From NCBI GenBank assembly GCA_029262915.1, contig JAJCYN010000517.1, positions 1-10,629 of the forward strand: a stretch of 10,629 nucleotides of DNA, written 5' to 3'. Positions within the stretch are counted from its first letter, which is position 1; every line of letters starts with the position of its first letter. Positions 1 to 6,926 of the stretch are shown piece after piece. The notes under the pieces were generated by a model. The model searched no databases, was not told the origin of the DNA, and saw only the letters and a list, made by a program, of their open reading frames with translations. The position numbers were made by a program, and so were the translations under genes. Source of the stretch: Flavobacteriales bacterium (GTDB lineage: Bacteria; Bacteroidota; Bacteroidia; Flavobacteriales_E; Vicingaceae).

Positions 1-185
1 CAAGTAGTATCGCCATTTGATACTGCGAAATTTCCACCCATATATAGCTTGTTGGCTATTGTGTCGGTGTAAAAAGTTCTTACAGTATTATCCATTCCTG
101 TTCCCAAGCCTTGCCAATTTTGGCTAAAGCTTGAGACGGAATTTACTAAGACAATTAATAATATGACAACTATTCTTTTTATCAC
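1..185 (-). CDS. Secreted propeller-type protein, N-terminal part only (cut by window edge)
   Basis: Not recognised as a named gene. The reading frame starts at GTG (183-185) and stays open to the left edge (61 codons plus two bases). Residues 1 to about 22 form a signal peptide: Lys-Arg near the start, a run of Ile/Val/Leu, then SSFSQ as a likely cleavage region. The mature part begins NWQGLGTGMDNTV and continues to LYMGGNFAVSNGD. This W-x-x-LG-x-GM...(Y)xGGxF pattern is familiar from repeated beta-propeller-like surface proteins of Bacteroidota, often with a C-terminal sorting domain, which cannot be checked here. The start lies three bases after the stop of the gene before it and in the same frame, so the two are probably co-transcribed. 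GTG is chosen because an in-frame TAA stands two codons upstream and any later ATG would remove the signal peptide. Function is unknown; surface or extracellular location is inferred. Confidence 0.72.
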   Translation of the reverse strand, partial: MIKRIVVILLIVLVNSVSSFSQNWQGLGTGMDNTVRTFYTDTIANKLYMGGNFAVSNGDTT

Positions 186-188
186 TCT

Positions 189-3100
189 TTATTGTTTAAT
201 AATTTTCTTGACAACCGTTCCTTCTTCAAAGTTAATAGAAATTACATAAACACCGTTTGCCAAATTTTCTGTGCTGATTTTCTTCTTGCACTTTCCAAAA
301 CAACTTCGTACTTGTTCAGCATAGATTTTCTGACCAACTACATTATGTATAGCGATATTGATGTCACTTTTATCTTCAATGTAGAATTCTATGTTTAGTT
401 CATTTGCAGTTGGGTTAGGATAAACTAACAGATTATGGTTATTTGCCAATTCTTCATTTATTCCTACAAGAGTAGCTATATCAAATCTTCCTAAAAAAAC
501 ATCGAAGGATGCGGGTGGTGTATAGTTTTGACAGAACGGTGTTCCTGTTGTTGGTGCTGGACAAGTAAAAGGAAAGTCAACGCTATGTGAAAACCCTGTT
601 ACAAATAATGAATTACCTGCTGTAGCTATAGCTATACCATTATCATAACCATCAAAATTTATACCTGTACCTGAATCAGCACCATACAATGTTGCCCATT
701 GACGTTGATTTGACTTATCAAAAGCAACAATAAAAGGTTGTTGAACAAAGTCAACAATAGGTTGTAAAAGCGGTGTAAAATAATAAGTGGGAAACTGAAA
801 CGTAGGAAAATCGTTAAAACTACTTGGTCGCATTGAAGTTGAACCTGTTAAATAAACAATGTTTTTACTGTCAACTGCCAGGTCTGTTTCTCCAAGTTCA
901 TCAACAACACTTGAATTTGTTTCTTCGGTTGTACCACCGTAGTATGTTCCCCAAGTCATTTGGTTGGATGTATTGAATTTATTAATATAGACATCCCAAT
1001 TACCTGCATAGTTTTGGCCAAAGGCTGCACCAGGAGCCCATACTGGATGTGCTGAATTTGTTGGGGCTGTAGTACTCTGACTAGATGTAGATGTTTGGGT
1101 TATTCCTGAAACATAAAAATCTCCAACACTATTAAAAACTAATCCCCCTGCTAAACCATCAAAATAGGTACTCCATTTCAATTCACCAATATTATTAAAT
1201 CTTGCAATATAACTGCTTCCAAATCCTCCCATTGAATTCCAAGTGTTTTGATAATAAGGAGAACCAGAACCATTACATAAAGGAAATCCCCCGTTAGACG
1301 GAGTTCCACAAATGTCATTACTTATCAAATTAGTTTTCGTATTCCCCGTAATTATAACATCTTGGCTAATAGGGTCAATTGCTATTTCTTTTGCATCATC
1401 AAATTTCTGCCCTCCATAAAGCGTACTCCATTCCAATTGATTATTTGAATTGAACTTTGCTATAAAAGCATCGTGGTCACTTGTTCCTAAACCTCCAGAA
1501 CCAATCGACAAAAAATCAAAAGCATTATCTACATAGGCAGTTATAGGGGTAAGAATAGGAAATCCACCAGATGCACCACCCGCTGGTGGAACTCCTCCTG
1601 TAGCTGTAGCAATGTTGGTGGTGTATCGTACTCTACCTGTTAAGAAAATATTGTTAGCATTGTCAATAGCCAGTTTATAACCTTTTACTTCTGCTGCTCC
1701 ACCAAAATAACTTTGCCATAGAACTGTACCTAAAAGTGCATCCATTTCCGCTATATATCCATTAAAACCACTATGTCCTGTAGGTTGAACATAAACACCA
1801 TTGTTAGTTGGTAATGAAGGAAAAGAAGAACTTCCACTTGTTCCTGTAATATAAAGGTTGTTAGTTGAACCTACAGCTATACCGTAACCTTCTTCTGTAG
1901 ATGTACCACCATAGAAAGTAGAAAATTTTCTTACTGCACCTATGTCGAATCGAGAAATAAAAGCATCCCTAAGACCACTTAATTGCGTTTGATGTGCTCC
2001 TGGTGATTGCGGAAAGGACAAAGCAGCACTACTTGTAGTTCCAATTACGTACACATTTTCTGCTGCATCTGTGGTAACATCGTAAGCAATATCATCTCCT
2101 GCACCATTAAAATAAGTACTCCACGTTAAATTGTCTATTGCTTGTGCCGATGATGGTAGTTGATGCCCTTTGTCAATTTGTATGTATAAGTCCATTATTG
2201 GGTCGTAGGGATGCGTTTGTATTTTAACTTTATTAGCCCCTGCATTTTGAAATTTGGCTTGCCAAGGCATAGGCACTACATTTCCTGCTGGATTTACTCT
2301 GTATGCGTGAGGTGGCTCATATTCTATATTTCCAAGTGGTGTTGTTACTTTTAATGCTCCATTTGGTAATGCTGTAACACTTGTTGCCCCATCAAACTGC
2401 ATTATTATACTATTAGGGTCGCCAGTTGGTTTAACTATAAAATAGAGTTTTTCGCCCAAACTATTACTATACCATTGCATATCAATATTAGGATAAATAT
2501 CAGTGGTAACAGTTCGGGAATAATCTTTATTAGCTGTTAACCCTAATGGTGTATGGTCGAGGTAGTAATTCGTTACTCCTTCCATTTTTTCAGTTTTAAA
2601 TACTTTTCTACCTATGTTAGCTCCTATTAAAGTCATATCTACTCGGTGCATTGCATCTGGTGTTCCAATAATATCATCATCTTGATTAAAGACATAAGAC
2701 ACTTTATCATCTGCAATGAATACTGCTGGATTAGTTCTGGTGAATAGTTTTATCTCTGGTCTTTTATTTCCGAGAAGGTCTATAATTTGACCTCGATTAG
2801 TTTGAAAGGAATAGCTGATGGACGGTAGCTCTAATCCAAAATCTTTAGGAATAATTACGTTAATATCCTCTACACAAATATCAAATACAGTTGGGTCAGT
2901 AGAATTATTAACAGTACAACCCGATTTATCACAGGTTCTACCAACTTCCGTTGCAAATCGTATCGCTCTGATATAGTAAGATTGTCCGATAATTAAACCC
3001 GAAGCGTTTAAATCAATGGATAATTCCTTTGCATCACTTTCAAAAGGTAATTCATCTTCTGCGATTAACACAGGGCTTCCACAAGAGCCAGTAAGTAAAG

Positions 3101-3332
3101 CCAAGTTATGAATGTGAGGAGAGTTAATCCCGAATTTTACAGTAATTAAGGAAATATTGACAGTTGGACTTGTGGCTACGAATTTTAGCCAATGTTCCGT
3201 ACCCGCTGTGGCGTGTGTTGTAAAGTTACAAGTATTTGCCGTTGTTATTAATGCTGCTGTTGAGCAAGTTTGTTGTGCATGCAATACGCTTACAAAGAAT
3301 GTAAGCAGTGTTAATAGGCTAACTTTTTTCAT
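189..3332 (-). CDS. T9SS-secreted SBBP-repeat (beta-propeller) protein with type A sorting domain
   Basis: A 1047-residue secreted protein. Residues 1-19 are a signal peptide ending in LHA, followed by QQTC. Residues about 22-155 form a Cys-containing beta-sandwich-like domain (W48, C84, FDIC around 150-153). Residues about 175-390 resemble the DUF7948-like region often placed before SBBP repeats (NRGQ at 179-182, YPNIDMQWY at 280-288). Seven SBBP-type repeats follow, starting near 403, 470, 539, 635, 720, 794 and 879, each with a W/F-S-T-x-Y/F-G-G-like strand and a Y/F-V/L-TG strand about 25-35 residues later; seven suggests one seven-bladed propeller. Residues about 968-1047 are a T9SS type A sorting domain (VYPNPTANEL, GQKIY, LANGVYVISI, KKIIKQ), which directs export and surface attachment or release. 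The sorting domain holds an unusual Cys pair (C1011, C1015). The ATG at 3330-3332 leads straight into the signal peptide. The ligand or role is unknown; adhesion is only a guess. Confidence 0.93.
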   Translation of the reverse strand: MKKVSLLTLLTFFVSVLHAQQTCSTAALITTANTCNFTTHATAGTEHWLKFVATSPTVNISLITVKFGINSPHIHNLALLTGSCGSPVLIAEDELPFESDAKELSIDLNASGLIIGQSYYIRAIRFATEVGRTCDKSGCTVNNSTDPTVFDICVEDINVIIPKDFGLELPSISYSFQTNRGQIIDLLGNKRPEIKLFTRTNPAVFIADDKVSYVFNQDDDIIGTPDAMHRVDMTLIGANIGRKVFKTEKMEGVTNYYLDHTPLGLTANKDYSRTVTTDIYPNIDMQWYSNSLGEKLYFIVKPTGDPNSIIMQFDGATSVTALPNGALKVTTPLGNIEYEPPHAYRVNPAGNVVPMPWQAKFQNAGANKVKIQTHPYDPIMDLYIQIDKGHQLPSSAQAIDNLTWSTYFNGAGDDIAYDVTTDAAENVYVIGTTSSAALSFPQSPGAHQTQLSGLRDAFISRFDIGAVRKFSTFYGGTSTEEGYGIAVGSTNNLYITGTSGSSSFPSLPTNNGVYVQPTGHSGFNGYIAEMDALLGTVLWQSYFGGAAEVKGYKLAIDNANNIFLTGRVRYTTNIATATGGVPPAGGASGGFPILTPITAYVDNAFDFLSIGSGGLGTSDHDAFIAKFNSNNQLEWSTLYGGQKFDDAKEIAIDPISQDVIITGNTKTNLISNDICGTPSNGGFPLCNGSGSPYYQNTWNSMGGFGSSYIARFNNIGELKWSTYFDGLAGGLVFNSVGDFYVSGITQTSTSSQSTTAPTNSAHPVWAPGAAFGQNYAGNWDVYINKFNTSNQMTWGTYYGGTTEETNSSVVDELGETDLAVDSKNIVYLTGSTSMRPSSFNDFPTFQFPTYYFTPLLQPIVDFVQQPFIVAFDKSNQRQWATLYGADSGTGINFDGYDNGIAIATAGNSLFVTGFSHSVDFPFTCPAPTTGTPFCQNYTPPASFDVFLGRFDIATLVGINEELANNHNLLVYPNPTANELNIEFYIEDKSDINIAIHNVVGQKIYAEQVRSCFGKCKKKISTENLANGVYVISINFEEGTVVKKIIKQ

Positions 3333-3392
3333 GGTTTCAAATTTTAGTCCGTATTTGTATTTCTAACAAATTCGTTTTAATTAAGGGTATGA

Positions 3393-3423
3393 TAAATTTA
3401 GAGATTGTTTCTTTCGTGTACAA
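3393..3423 (-). promoter_or_regulatory. Tentative Bacteroidota-type promoter for the SBBP-repeat protein gene
   Basis: Read on the minus strand, TTG (3421-3423) is followed after 20 bases by TAAATTTA (3393-3400), which matches TAnnTTTG except for the last base. It would start transcription about 55 bases before the ATG at 3332. In AT-rich DNA such a match can arise by chance, so this is weak. Its upstream edge overlaps the palindrome at 3423-3440. Confidence 0.3.
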
Positions 3424-3440
3424 TCCGTTAAAAAACGGAT
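3423..3440. repeat. Perfect 7-bp inverted repeat ATCCGTT-AAAA-AACGGAT
   Basis: Two 7-base arms separated by AAAA form a perfect palindrome in the gap between the ElyC-like gene and the SBBP-repeat gene. No T-run follows on either strand, so it is not a normal intrinsic terminator. It abuts the tentative -33 element of the downstream gene, which is where an activator or repressor site could lie. Operator function is inference only. Confidence 0.45.
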
Positions 3441-3678
3441 AGAGAGAGTCAGTATAAATACTTAATTATTCGTCAAAATATTTTTTGATTTCGGTTATTA
3501 AGCCGTTGAAATTGGTATCTATGATATGGGATAACCAACACTAACAAATCCTTAAATCAATCTTAATTGTTGAAATCTATAATGGAGTTATTGCTTTAGT
3601 TGAGATATAAAAACTAAGATTGTTAGCAGAAGTTTTATTTTTTTCTGCGGGGTAATTTTTAAGAATAAGGTTGTGATT

Positions 3679-4443
3679 TTATATGTACCCAGCCATTTTA
3701 TAGACAATAAAACCAGTCCATTCTTTAATTAATGTTTGCCATCGTAAAAAACTATCAATGTTAGGTATCAATAAATGATCAATTAAATATTTTCGTTCAC
3801 CAGCTTGTTGATCGACACTAAAGGGAGTTATTGCTAATCCAACTTTTTTAAAGCATCTTTTTGCTCTTGGCATATGAGTGGCAGAGGTTATTAAAATGTA
3901 ATTTCCATCAGTATATTTTGTAGTTAAAATTTCAGCAGTATTTACTGCATTTTCTCTGGTATTTTTAGACTCAGCTTCAATGATAATATCTTCTTCTGGA
4001 ATACCAATATTTAACAAATAATCCTTAAGATGTAGTGCTTCTTTTTCATCAGGTTTCATTATCTGTCCAGAACCACTTACTATCATTATTTTTTTTATCC
4101 TACCTGTCTTATAAAGTTTTATTCCTACCATAAACCTGTCCGTAGAAGAATGAAACTGAACGAATTCTTGTGAGGTATCATAGTTAGAAAATCCACCTAG
4201 AACAATACCAACATCATAAGTTTCAGTCAACTCTGAATAAGTTTGGTTTCTTTCTTCGTATATCCTTACAAATTCATCTGTAATAAAAGAATTAGAAAAA
4301 AAGTAAAAAACGATAACGGTAGCTCGTAGTAACCTTTTTTTTCGAATAGCTTTTTTGGTTAATATTCCCCATAACAATAAAATAAAAACCCAAATAATTG
4401 GTGTAAGTAAAAAGCTTAATATTTTAGAAAGAAAAAAAAACAT
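3679..4443 (-). CDS. ElyC/YdcF-like DUF218 membrane protein
   Basis: A 254-residue protein of the DUF218 (YdcF/SanA/ElyC) family. Residues 4-27 are a hydrophobic helix and 38-52 a second one, with a Lys/Arg-rich turn between (KKAIRKKR). This layout, two N-terminal helices before a soluble DUF218 domain, and the length match ElyC, a factor in E. coli cell-envelope (peptidoglycan or lipid carrier) homeostasis. Visible DUF218 motifs are VLGG at 81-84, IVSGSG at 121-126, E134, EAESKNTREN at 156-165 and ITSATHMPRA at 185-194. The acidic, Ser/Thr and His residues in these motifs form the conserved pocket of the family; its biochemical activity is not firmly known. The ATG is three bases after the hemH stop, so translation with hemH in one operon is likely. 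The link to heme is probably only positional. A role in envelope maintenance is inferred from the ElyC-like architecture. Confidence 0.88.
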   Translation of the reverse strand: MFFFLSKILSFLLTPIIWVFILLLWGILTKKAIRKKRLLRATVIVFYFFSNSFITDEFVRIYEERNQTYSELTETYDVGIVLGGFSNYDTSQEFVQFHSSTDRFMVGIKLYKTGRIKKIMIVSGSGQIMKPDEKEALHLKDYLLNIGIPEEDIIIEAESKNTRENAVNTAEILTTKYTDGNYILITSATHMPRAKRCFKKVGLAITPFSVDQQAGERKYLIDHLLIPNIDSFLRWQTLIKEWTGFIVYKMAGYI

Positions 4444-4446
4444 TTT

Positions 4447-5454
4447 TTAATTCGTCAAAATTAATTCTTTTAATGTCGCTATCCATTTTGGATGATCATT
4501 TAAACTTGGTACTAGCTGAATTTTACCGCCACCATTTTTTGTGAAAATTTCTTGGTATTCATCACTAATTTCAATGGTGGTTTCTAAACAATCGGCAACA
4601 AATGCTGGACTAAAAACCAACAACTTCTTTTTACCATCTTTAGCCAACTGTTCAACTAATTTGTCTGAATAGGGTTTTACCCATTTATTATCTAAACGAG
4701 ATTGAAACCCAACTGAATAATCGTCATTTTTAAGGTCTAATTTTTGAGTAATTAATCGGGTGGTTTCATAGCATTGTGCCTGATAACAATATTGGTTGTG
4801 CTCACCTATTTTCTTCTTGCAATTCAATTCTTTACAAGTTTTATTATGGTGTACTTTATTTAACTGCCTGGTAGGTAAGCCATGATAACTGAATAAAATG
4901 TGGTCATAATCGACTAATTTGTATTGTTTTGATTGTTCTATAATGGTATCTATAAATAATGGAGCATTATAAAAGTATTCAACAAATTTTACTATTGGTT
5001 TTGTTGACCATTTATTTAATAGTTTTTTAGCTTTTTCAATGCTTGTTTTGGTGCTTGATGTAGCATATTGAGGGTAGAGGGGTATAATAATCAATTCATC
5101 ATATTCCTTTTTTTCCATTTCTGCAATTACTTTATTCATACTTGGGTTTTGGTAGCGCATTGCAAGATGTACCCCATAAGAACTACCAAGTTCCGTTTGT
5201 AGTTTTTTTTCAATTTCATGACCATAGTAAAGTAAAGGAGAACCATTTGAAGTCCAGAGTTTTTGATAAATTTTTGCTGATTTTGGAGACCTAAATGGAA
5301 CAATAATTAAGTTAACTAATAATGTTCTAGCCAACCAATTAATATCAATAACATAAGGATCGTTTAAAAATTCGGTTAGGTATTTTCTTACATCTTTTAC
5401 TGAAGGACTGTTAGGTGTACCTAAATTAATTAATAAAACTCCTTTTTTTGACAT
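4447..5454 (-). CDS. hemH: Ferrochelatase (protoporphyrin/coproporphyrin iron chelatase)
   Basis: Inserts Fe2+ into the porphyrin ring, the last step of protoheme synthesis by the classical route, which the neighbouring hemJ supports. The protein of 335 residues has the family signatures: GVLLINLGTP at 5-14, YPQYATSST at 127-135, SYHGLP at 189-194 with the catalytic His191, FQSRL...WVKPY at 250-262, and FVADCLET at 285-292 with the conserved Glu291. Between the HGLP motif and the ETTRL helix there is an insertion with four cysteines (C207, C212, C223, C228). Some bacterial ferrochelatases use such internal cysteines to hold a [2Fe-2S] cluster, so a cluster is possible here. The start is taken at ATG 5452-5454, because the protein then begins MSKKGVLLINLGTP as usual; an ATG 17 codons upstream at 5505 would add an unconserved basic tail running to the edge of hemJ. 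The next gene, three bases downstream, is the ElyC-like gene. Confidence 0.95.
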   Translation of the reverse strand: MSKKGVLLINLGTPNSPSVKDVRKYLTEFLNDPYVIDINWLARTLLVNLIIVPFRSPKSAKIYQKLWTSNGSPLLYYGHEIEKKLQTELGSSYGVHLAMRYQNPSMNKVIAEMEKKEYDELIIIPLYPQYATSSTKTSIEKAKKLLNKWSTKPIVKFVEYFYNAPLFIDTIIEQSKQYKLVDYDHILFSYHGLPTRQLNKVHHNKTCKELNCKKKIGEHNQYCYQAQCYETTRLITQKLDLKNDDYSVGFQSRLDNKWVKPYSDKLVEQLAKDGKKKLLVFSPAFVADCLETTIEISDEYQEIFTKNGGGKIQLVPSLNDHPKWIATLKELILTN

Positions 5455-5506
5455 AGCTGTAAAAGTAATAATAATCTTATTGCGTAGTTTTTTATACTTT
5501 AGCATT
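5455..5506. promoter_or_regulatory. Divergent hemH/hemJ control region
   Basis: Only 52 bases separate the start codons of hemH (minus) and hemJ (plus). Both promoters must lie here or reach into the opposite coding region. I could not find a clear TAnnTTTG element on either strand; TACTTTAG at 5495-5502 is a poor match and too close to the hemJ start. The assignment as a shared control region rests on gene layout. Confidence 0.45.
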
Positions 5507-6052
5507 ATGGAAATGCTCTACATAAAAGCCTTGCATATTATTTTTGTGGTGACTTGGTTTGCTGGACTTTTTTACATTGTTCGGTTATTTATTTATTATG
5601 TAGAAGCCAATAATGAGGAAGAAGATACTAAAGCTATTTTGCAAAAGCAGTATAAATTAATGAGTAAAAGATTGTGGTACGGAATTACTTGGCCTTCTGC
5701 TATTTTAACTGTTTTTTTTGCCGCTTGGTTGCTTTCTACTAACTTTTCTTATTATATGAGTCAACCTTGGATGCATATTAAATTAATTTTTGTGCTAGCA
5801 CTCTATATTTATCATTTTATGTGTCAAAGAATGTATGCTCAGTTGGTTAAAAATAAACTCTCTTTTTCCTCTTTCAGATTAAGAGTGTTTAACGAAGTAG
5901 CTACTGTGTTTTTATTTGCTATTGTTTTTTTAGTGGTGCTAAAAAGTTCAATAAGTTGGGTTTGGGGTGTTATAGGAATTGTACTTTTTGGTGTTTTATT
6001 AATGCTAGCAATAAGAACCTACAAGAAAATTAGAGAAAAAAATACTCAGTAA
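5507..6052 (+). CDS. hemJ: Protoporphyrinogen IX oxidase HemJ
   Basis: Oxidises protoporphyrinogen IX to protoporphyrin IX, the substrate of the ferrochelatase encoded next door. The 181-residue membrane protein has about five hydrophobic helices (near 5-30, 55-77, 90-110, 127-145, 149-170). HemJ-type landmarks are KALHII at 7-12 with His10, VTWFAGLFYIVRLF at 15-28, MSKRLW at 52-57, WMHIKL at 88-93, and RVFNEVATV at 126-134. HemJ belongs to a CopD-like membrane family and replaces the flavin enzymes HemG/HemY in many bacteria. The start is ATG 5507; a TTG at 5480 would add nine unconserved residues, and ATG 5513 two codons later is also possible. It is divergent from hemH, and its 3' end overlaps the UbiA-like gene tail-to-tail by 23 bases. 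The last fifth, after the NEVAT helix, is the least conserved part. Confidence 0.92.
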   Translation: MEMLYIKALHIIFVVTWFAGLFYIVRLFIYYVEANNEEEDTKAILQKQYKLMSKRLWYGITWPSAILTVFFAAWLLSTNFSYYMSQPWMHIKLIFVLALYIYHFMCQRMYAQLVKNKLSFSSFRLRVFNEVATVFLFAIVFLVVLKSSISWVWGVIGIVLFGVLLMLAIRTYKKIREKNTQ

Positions 6053-6926
6053 TAAGTATAGAGAAATACAGTATTAAAACTGTTCCTTCTATTAAGCCTG
6101 CAAAAAATAATTCGTTACGTTTTTTATTAGTTAAGCTTACAAGTATCATTGTAATTATATGGCCAATTACAAGAGCATAAAAGTGTTGAACTTCTATTTT
6201 AGCAACAAATAGCAGGACTATAGAGCCAATTAAAAGAATTTCTGATAATATTATTGTCTTTTTAACTCCAATAAGTAAAGGAATTGTTTTTAAATTATTG
6301 GCTTTGTCAAAATTAATGTCCCTAATGTCGAAAGGGAGAGTAATGGCAATTACAAATAAGAAAACTTGTAGCTGAGGCAATTCAAGACTACCATAAATAG
6401 TGTTTGATGAGAAAGGAGAGTTAAGAACAGGAAGCCAAACAATTACTAAACTCCATACTAATCCAATAACAAATACCTTTAAATAAGGTAAATCTCTTAA
6501 CGTGGGACTCTTTGAATAAAAAGGGATTATAGGGACAACATAAAAAATAGATAAAATTCCCATAGGAATCAGCGTAATAAAACAATAAGGACTAATAAAG
6601 TAAGTACAGACTAAACCAATTGATCCAAATAGTACGGAGAAAAAAGTGAGTAGATTTTTATATTTAATTACCCATTTTAAGTGATCGGATAGGTTTTCTG
6701 GAGGTGGATTTTTTTTTAAACGGAAAAGGCGTTGGCCATTGTATGTAAAAAAAGTAAAGCTAAACACCATTAGGAGTACAACCATCAGGTTGTCTTGAGG
6801 TAAATTAGAAATGATGTAAGTTAAATGTGTAAACGAAGCAACACAAATAGATACAAACAGATTAGAGTAAGTAAGGACTTTAATTAAAGTAATAATAGGT
6901 TTCAAAGCTTTATTACTTTGAAGCAT
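6030..6926 (-). CDS. UbiA-like prenyltransferase-family membrane protein lacking the first Asp-rich motif
   Basis: A 298-residue integral membrane protein with about eight to nine hydrophobic segments. The stretch at 200-220 (D200, D203, D207, then LKTIPLLIGVKKT) matches the second Asp-rich motif of UbiA-type prenyltransferases (DxRDxxxDxxxGxxTxP) and the segment after it. The first motif, normally NDxxDxxxD early in the protein, should lie around 61-72, but there the sequence reads TYNGQRLFRLKK, with no aspartate. In known UbiA enzymes both motifs bind Mg2+ and the prenyl diphosphate, so catalysis of the usual kind is doubtful. The charged pair in LRDLPYLK (143-150) lies in a short loop before another helix. 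The ATG at 6924-6926 lies inside the preceding gene (14-base overlap), which implies translational coupling. It is not a clear MenA, UbiA, COX10 or BchG. Substrate and function are unknown; family membership is moderately sure. Confidence 0.72.
   Translation of the reverse strand: MLQSNKALKPIITLIKVLTYSNLFVSICVASFTHLTYIISNLPQDNLMVVLLMVFSFTFFTYNGQRLFRLKKNPPPENLSDHLKWVIKYKNLLTFFSVLFGSIGLVCTYFISPYCFITLIPMGILSIFYVVPIIPFYSKSPTLRDLPYLKVFVIGLVWSLVIVWLPVLNSPFSSNTIYGSLELPQLQVFLFVIAITLPFDIRDINFDKANNLKTIPLLIGVKKTIILSEILLIGSIVLLFVAKIEVQHFYALVIGHIITMILVSLTNKKRNELFFAGLIEGTVLILYFSILITEYFFL

Larger units (their letters stand above)
3333..3678. other. 346-base intergenic region, no gene seen
   Basis: Lies between the stop of the ElyC-like gene and the start of the SBBP-repeat gene, both on the minus strand. 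No convincing coding frame was found on either strand. It contains the palindrome at 3423-3440, a tentative promoter at 3393-3423, an 8-base inverted repeat (CAATCTTA at 3558-3565, TAAGATTG at 3615-3622), and GCAGAA/TTCTGC arms at 3626-3631 and 3643-3648 with an 11-base loop. The last could be a weak hairpin ending the hemH transcript, but it lacks a following T-run. No riboswitch or small RNA could be recognised by eye. Confidence 0.5.

Noticed and set aside
192..398. Plus-strand open frame opposite the end of the SBBP-repeat gene
   Set aside because: Lies wholly opposite a gene with clear T9SS sorting-domain motifs; its product has no recognisable motif.
3157..3366. Plus-strand open frame opposite the signal-peptide end of the SBBP-repeat gene
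   Set aside because: Antisense shadow of a well-supported gene; hydrophobic look comes from the opposite strand's composition.
3423..3440. Palindrome as an intrinsic terminator
   Set aside because: No T-run follows the hairpin on either strand, and it lies about 240 bases after the nearest stop codon.
3626..3648. GCAGAA/TTCTGC hairpin as terminator of the hemH operon
   Set aside because: Six-base stem with an 11-base loop and no T-run directly after it on the minus strand; too weak to call.
5455..5505. Upstream ATG extending hemH by 17 residues
   Set aside because: The added residues are basic and unlike the family, and would fill the hemH-hemJ gap; the ATG at 5454 gives the usual ferrochelatase N-terminus.
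5480..5506. TTG start extending hemJ by nine residues
   Set aside because: HemJ proteins normally begin a few residues before the KALHII helix, which ATG 5507 provides.
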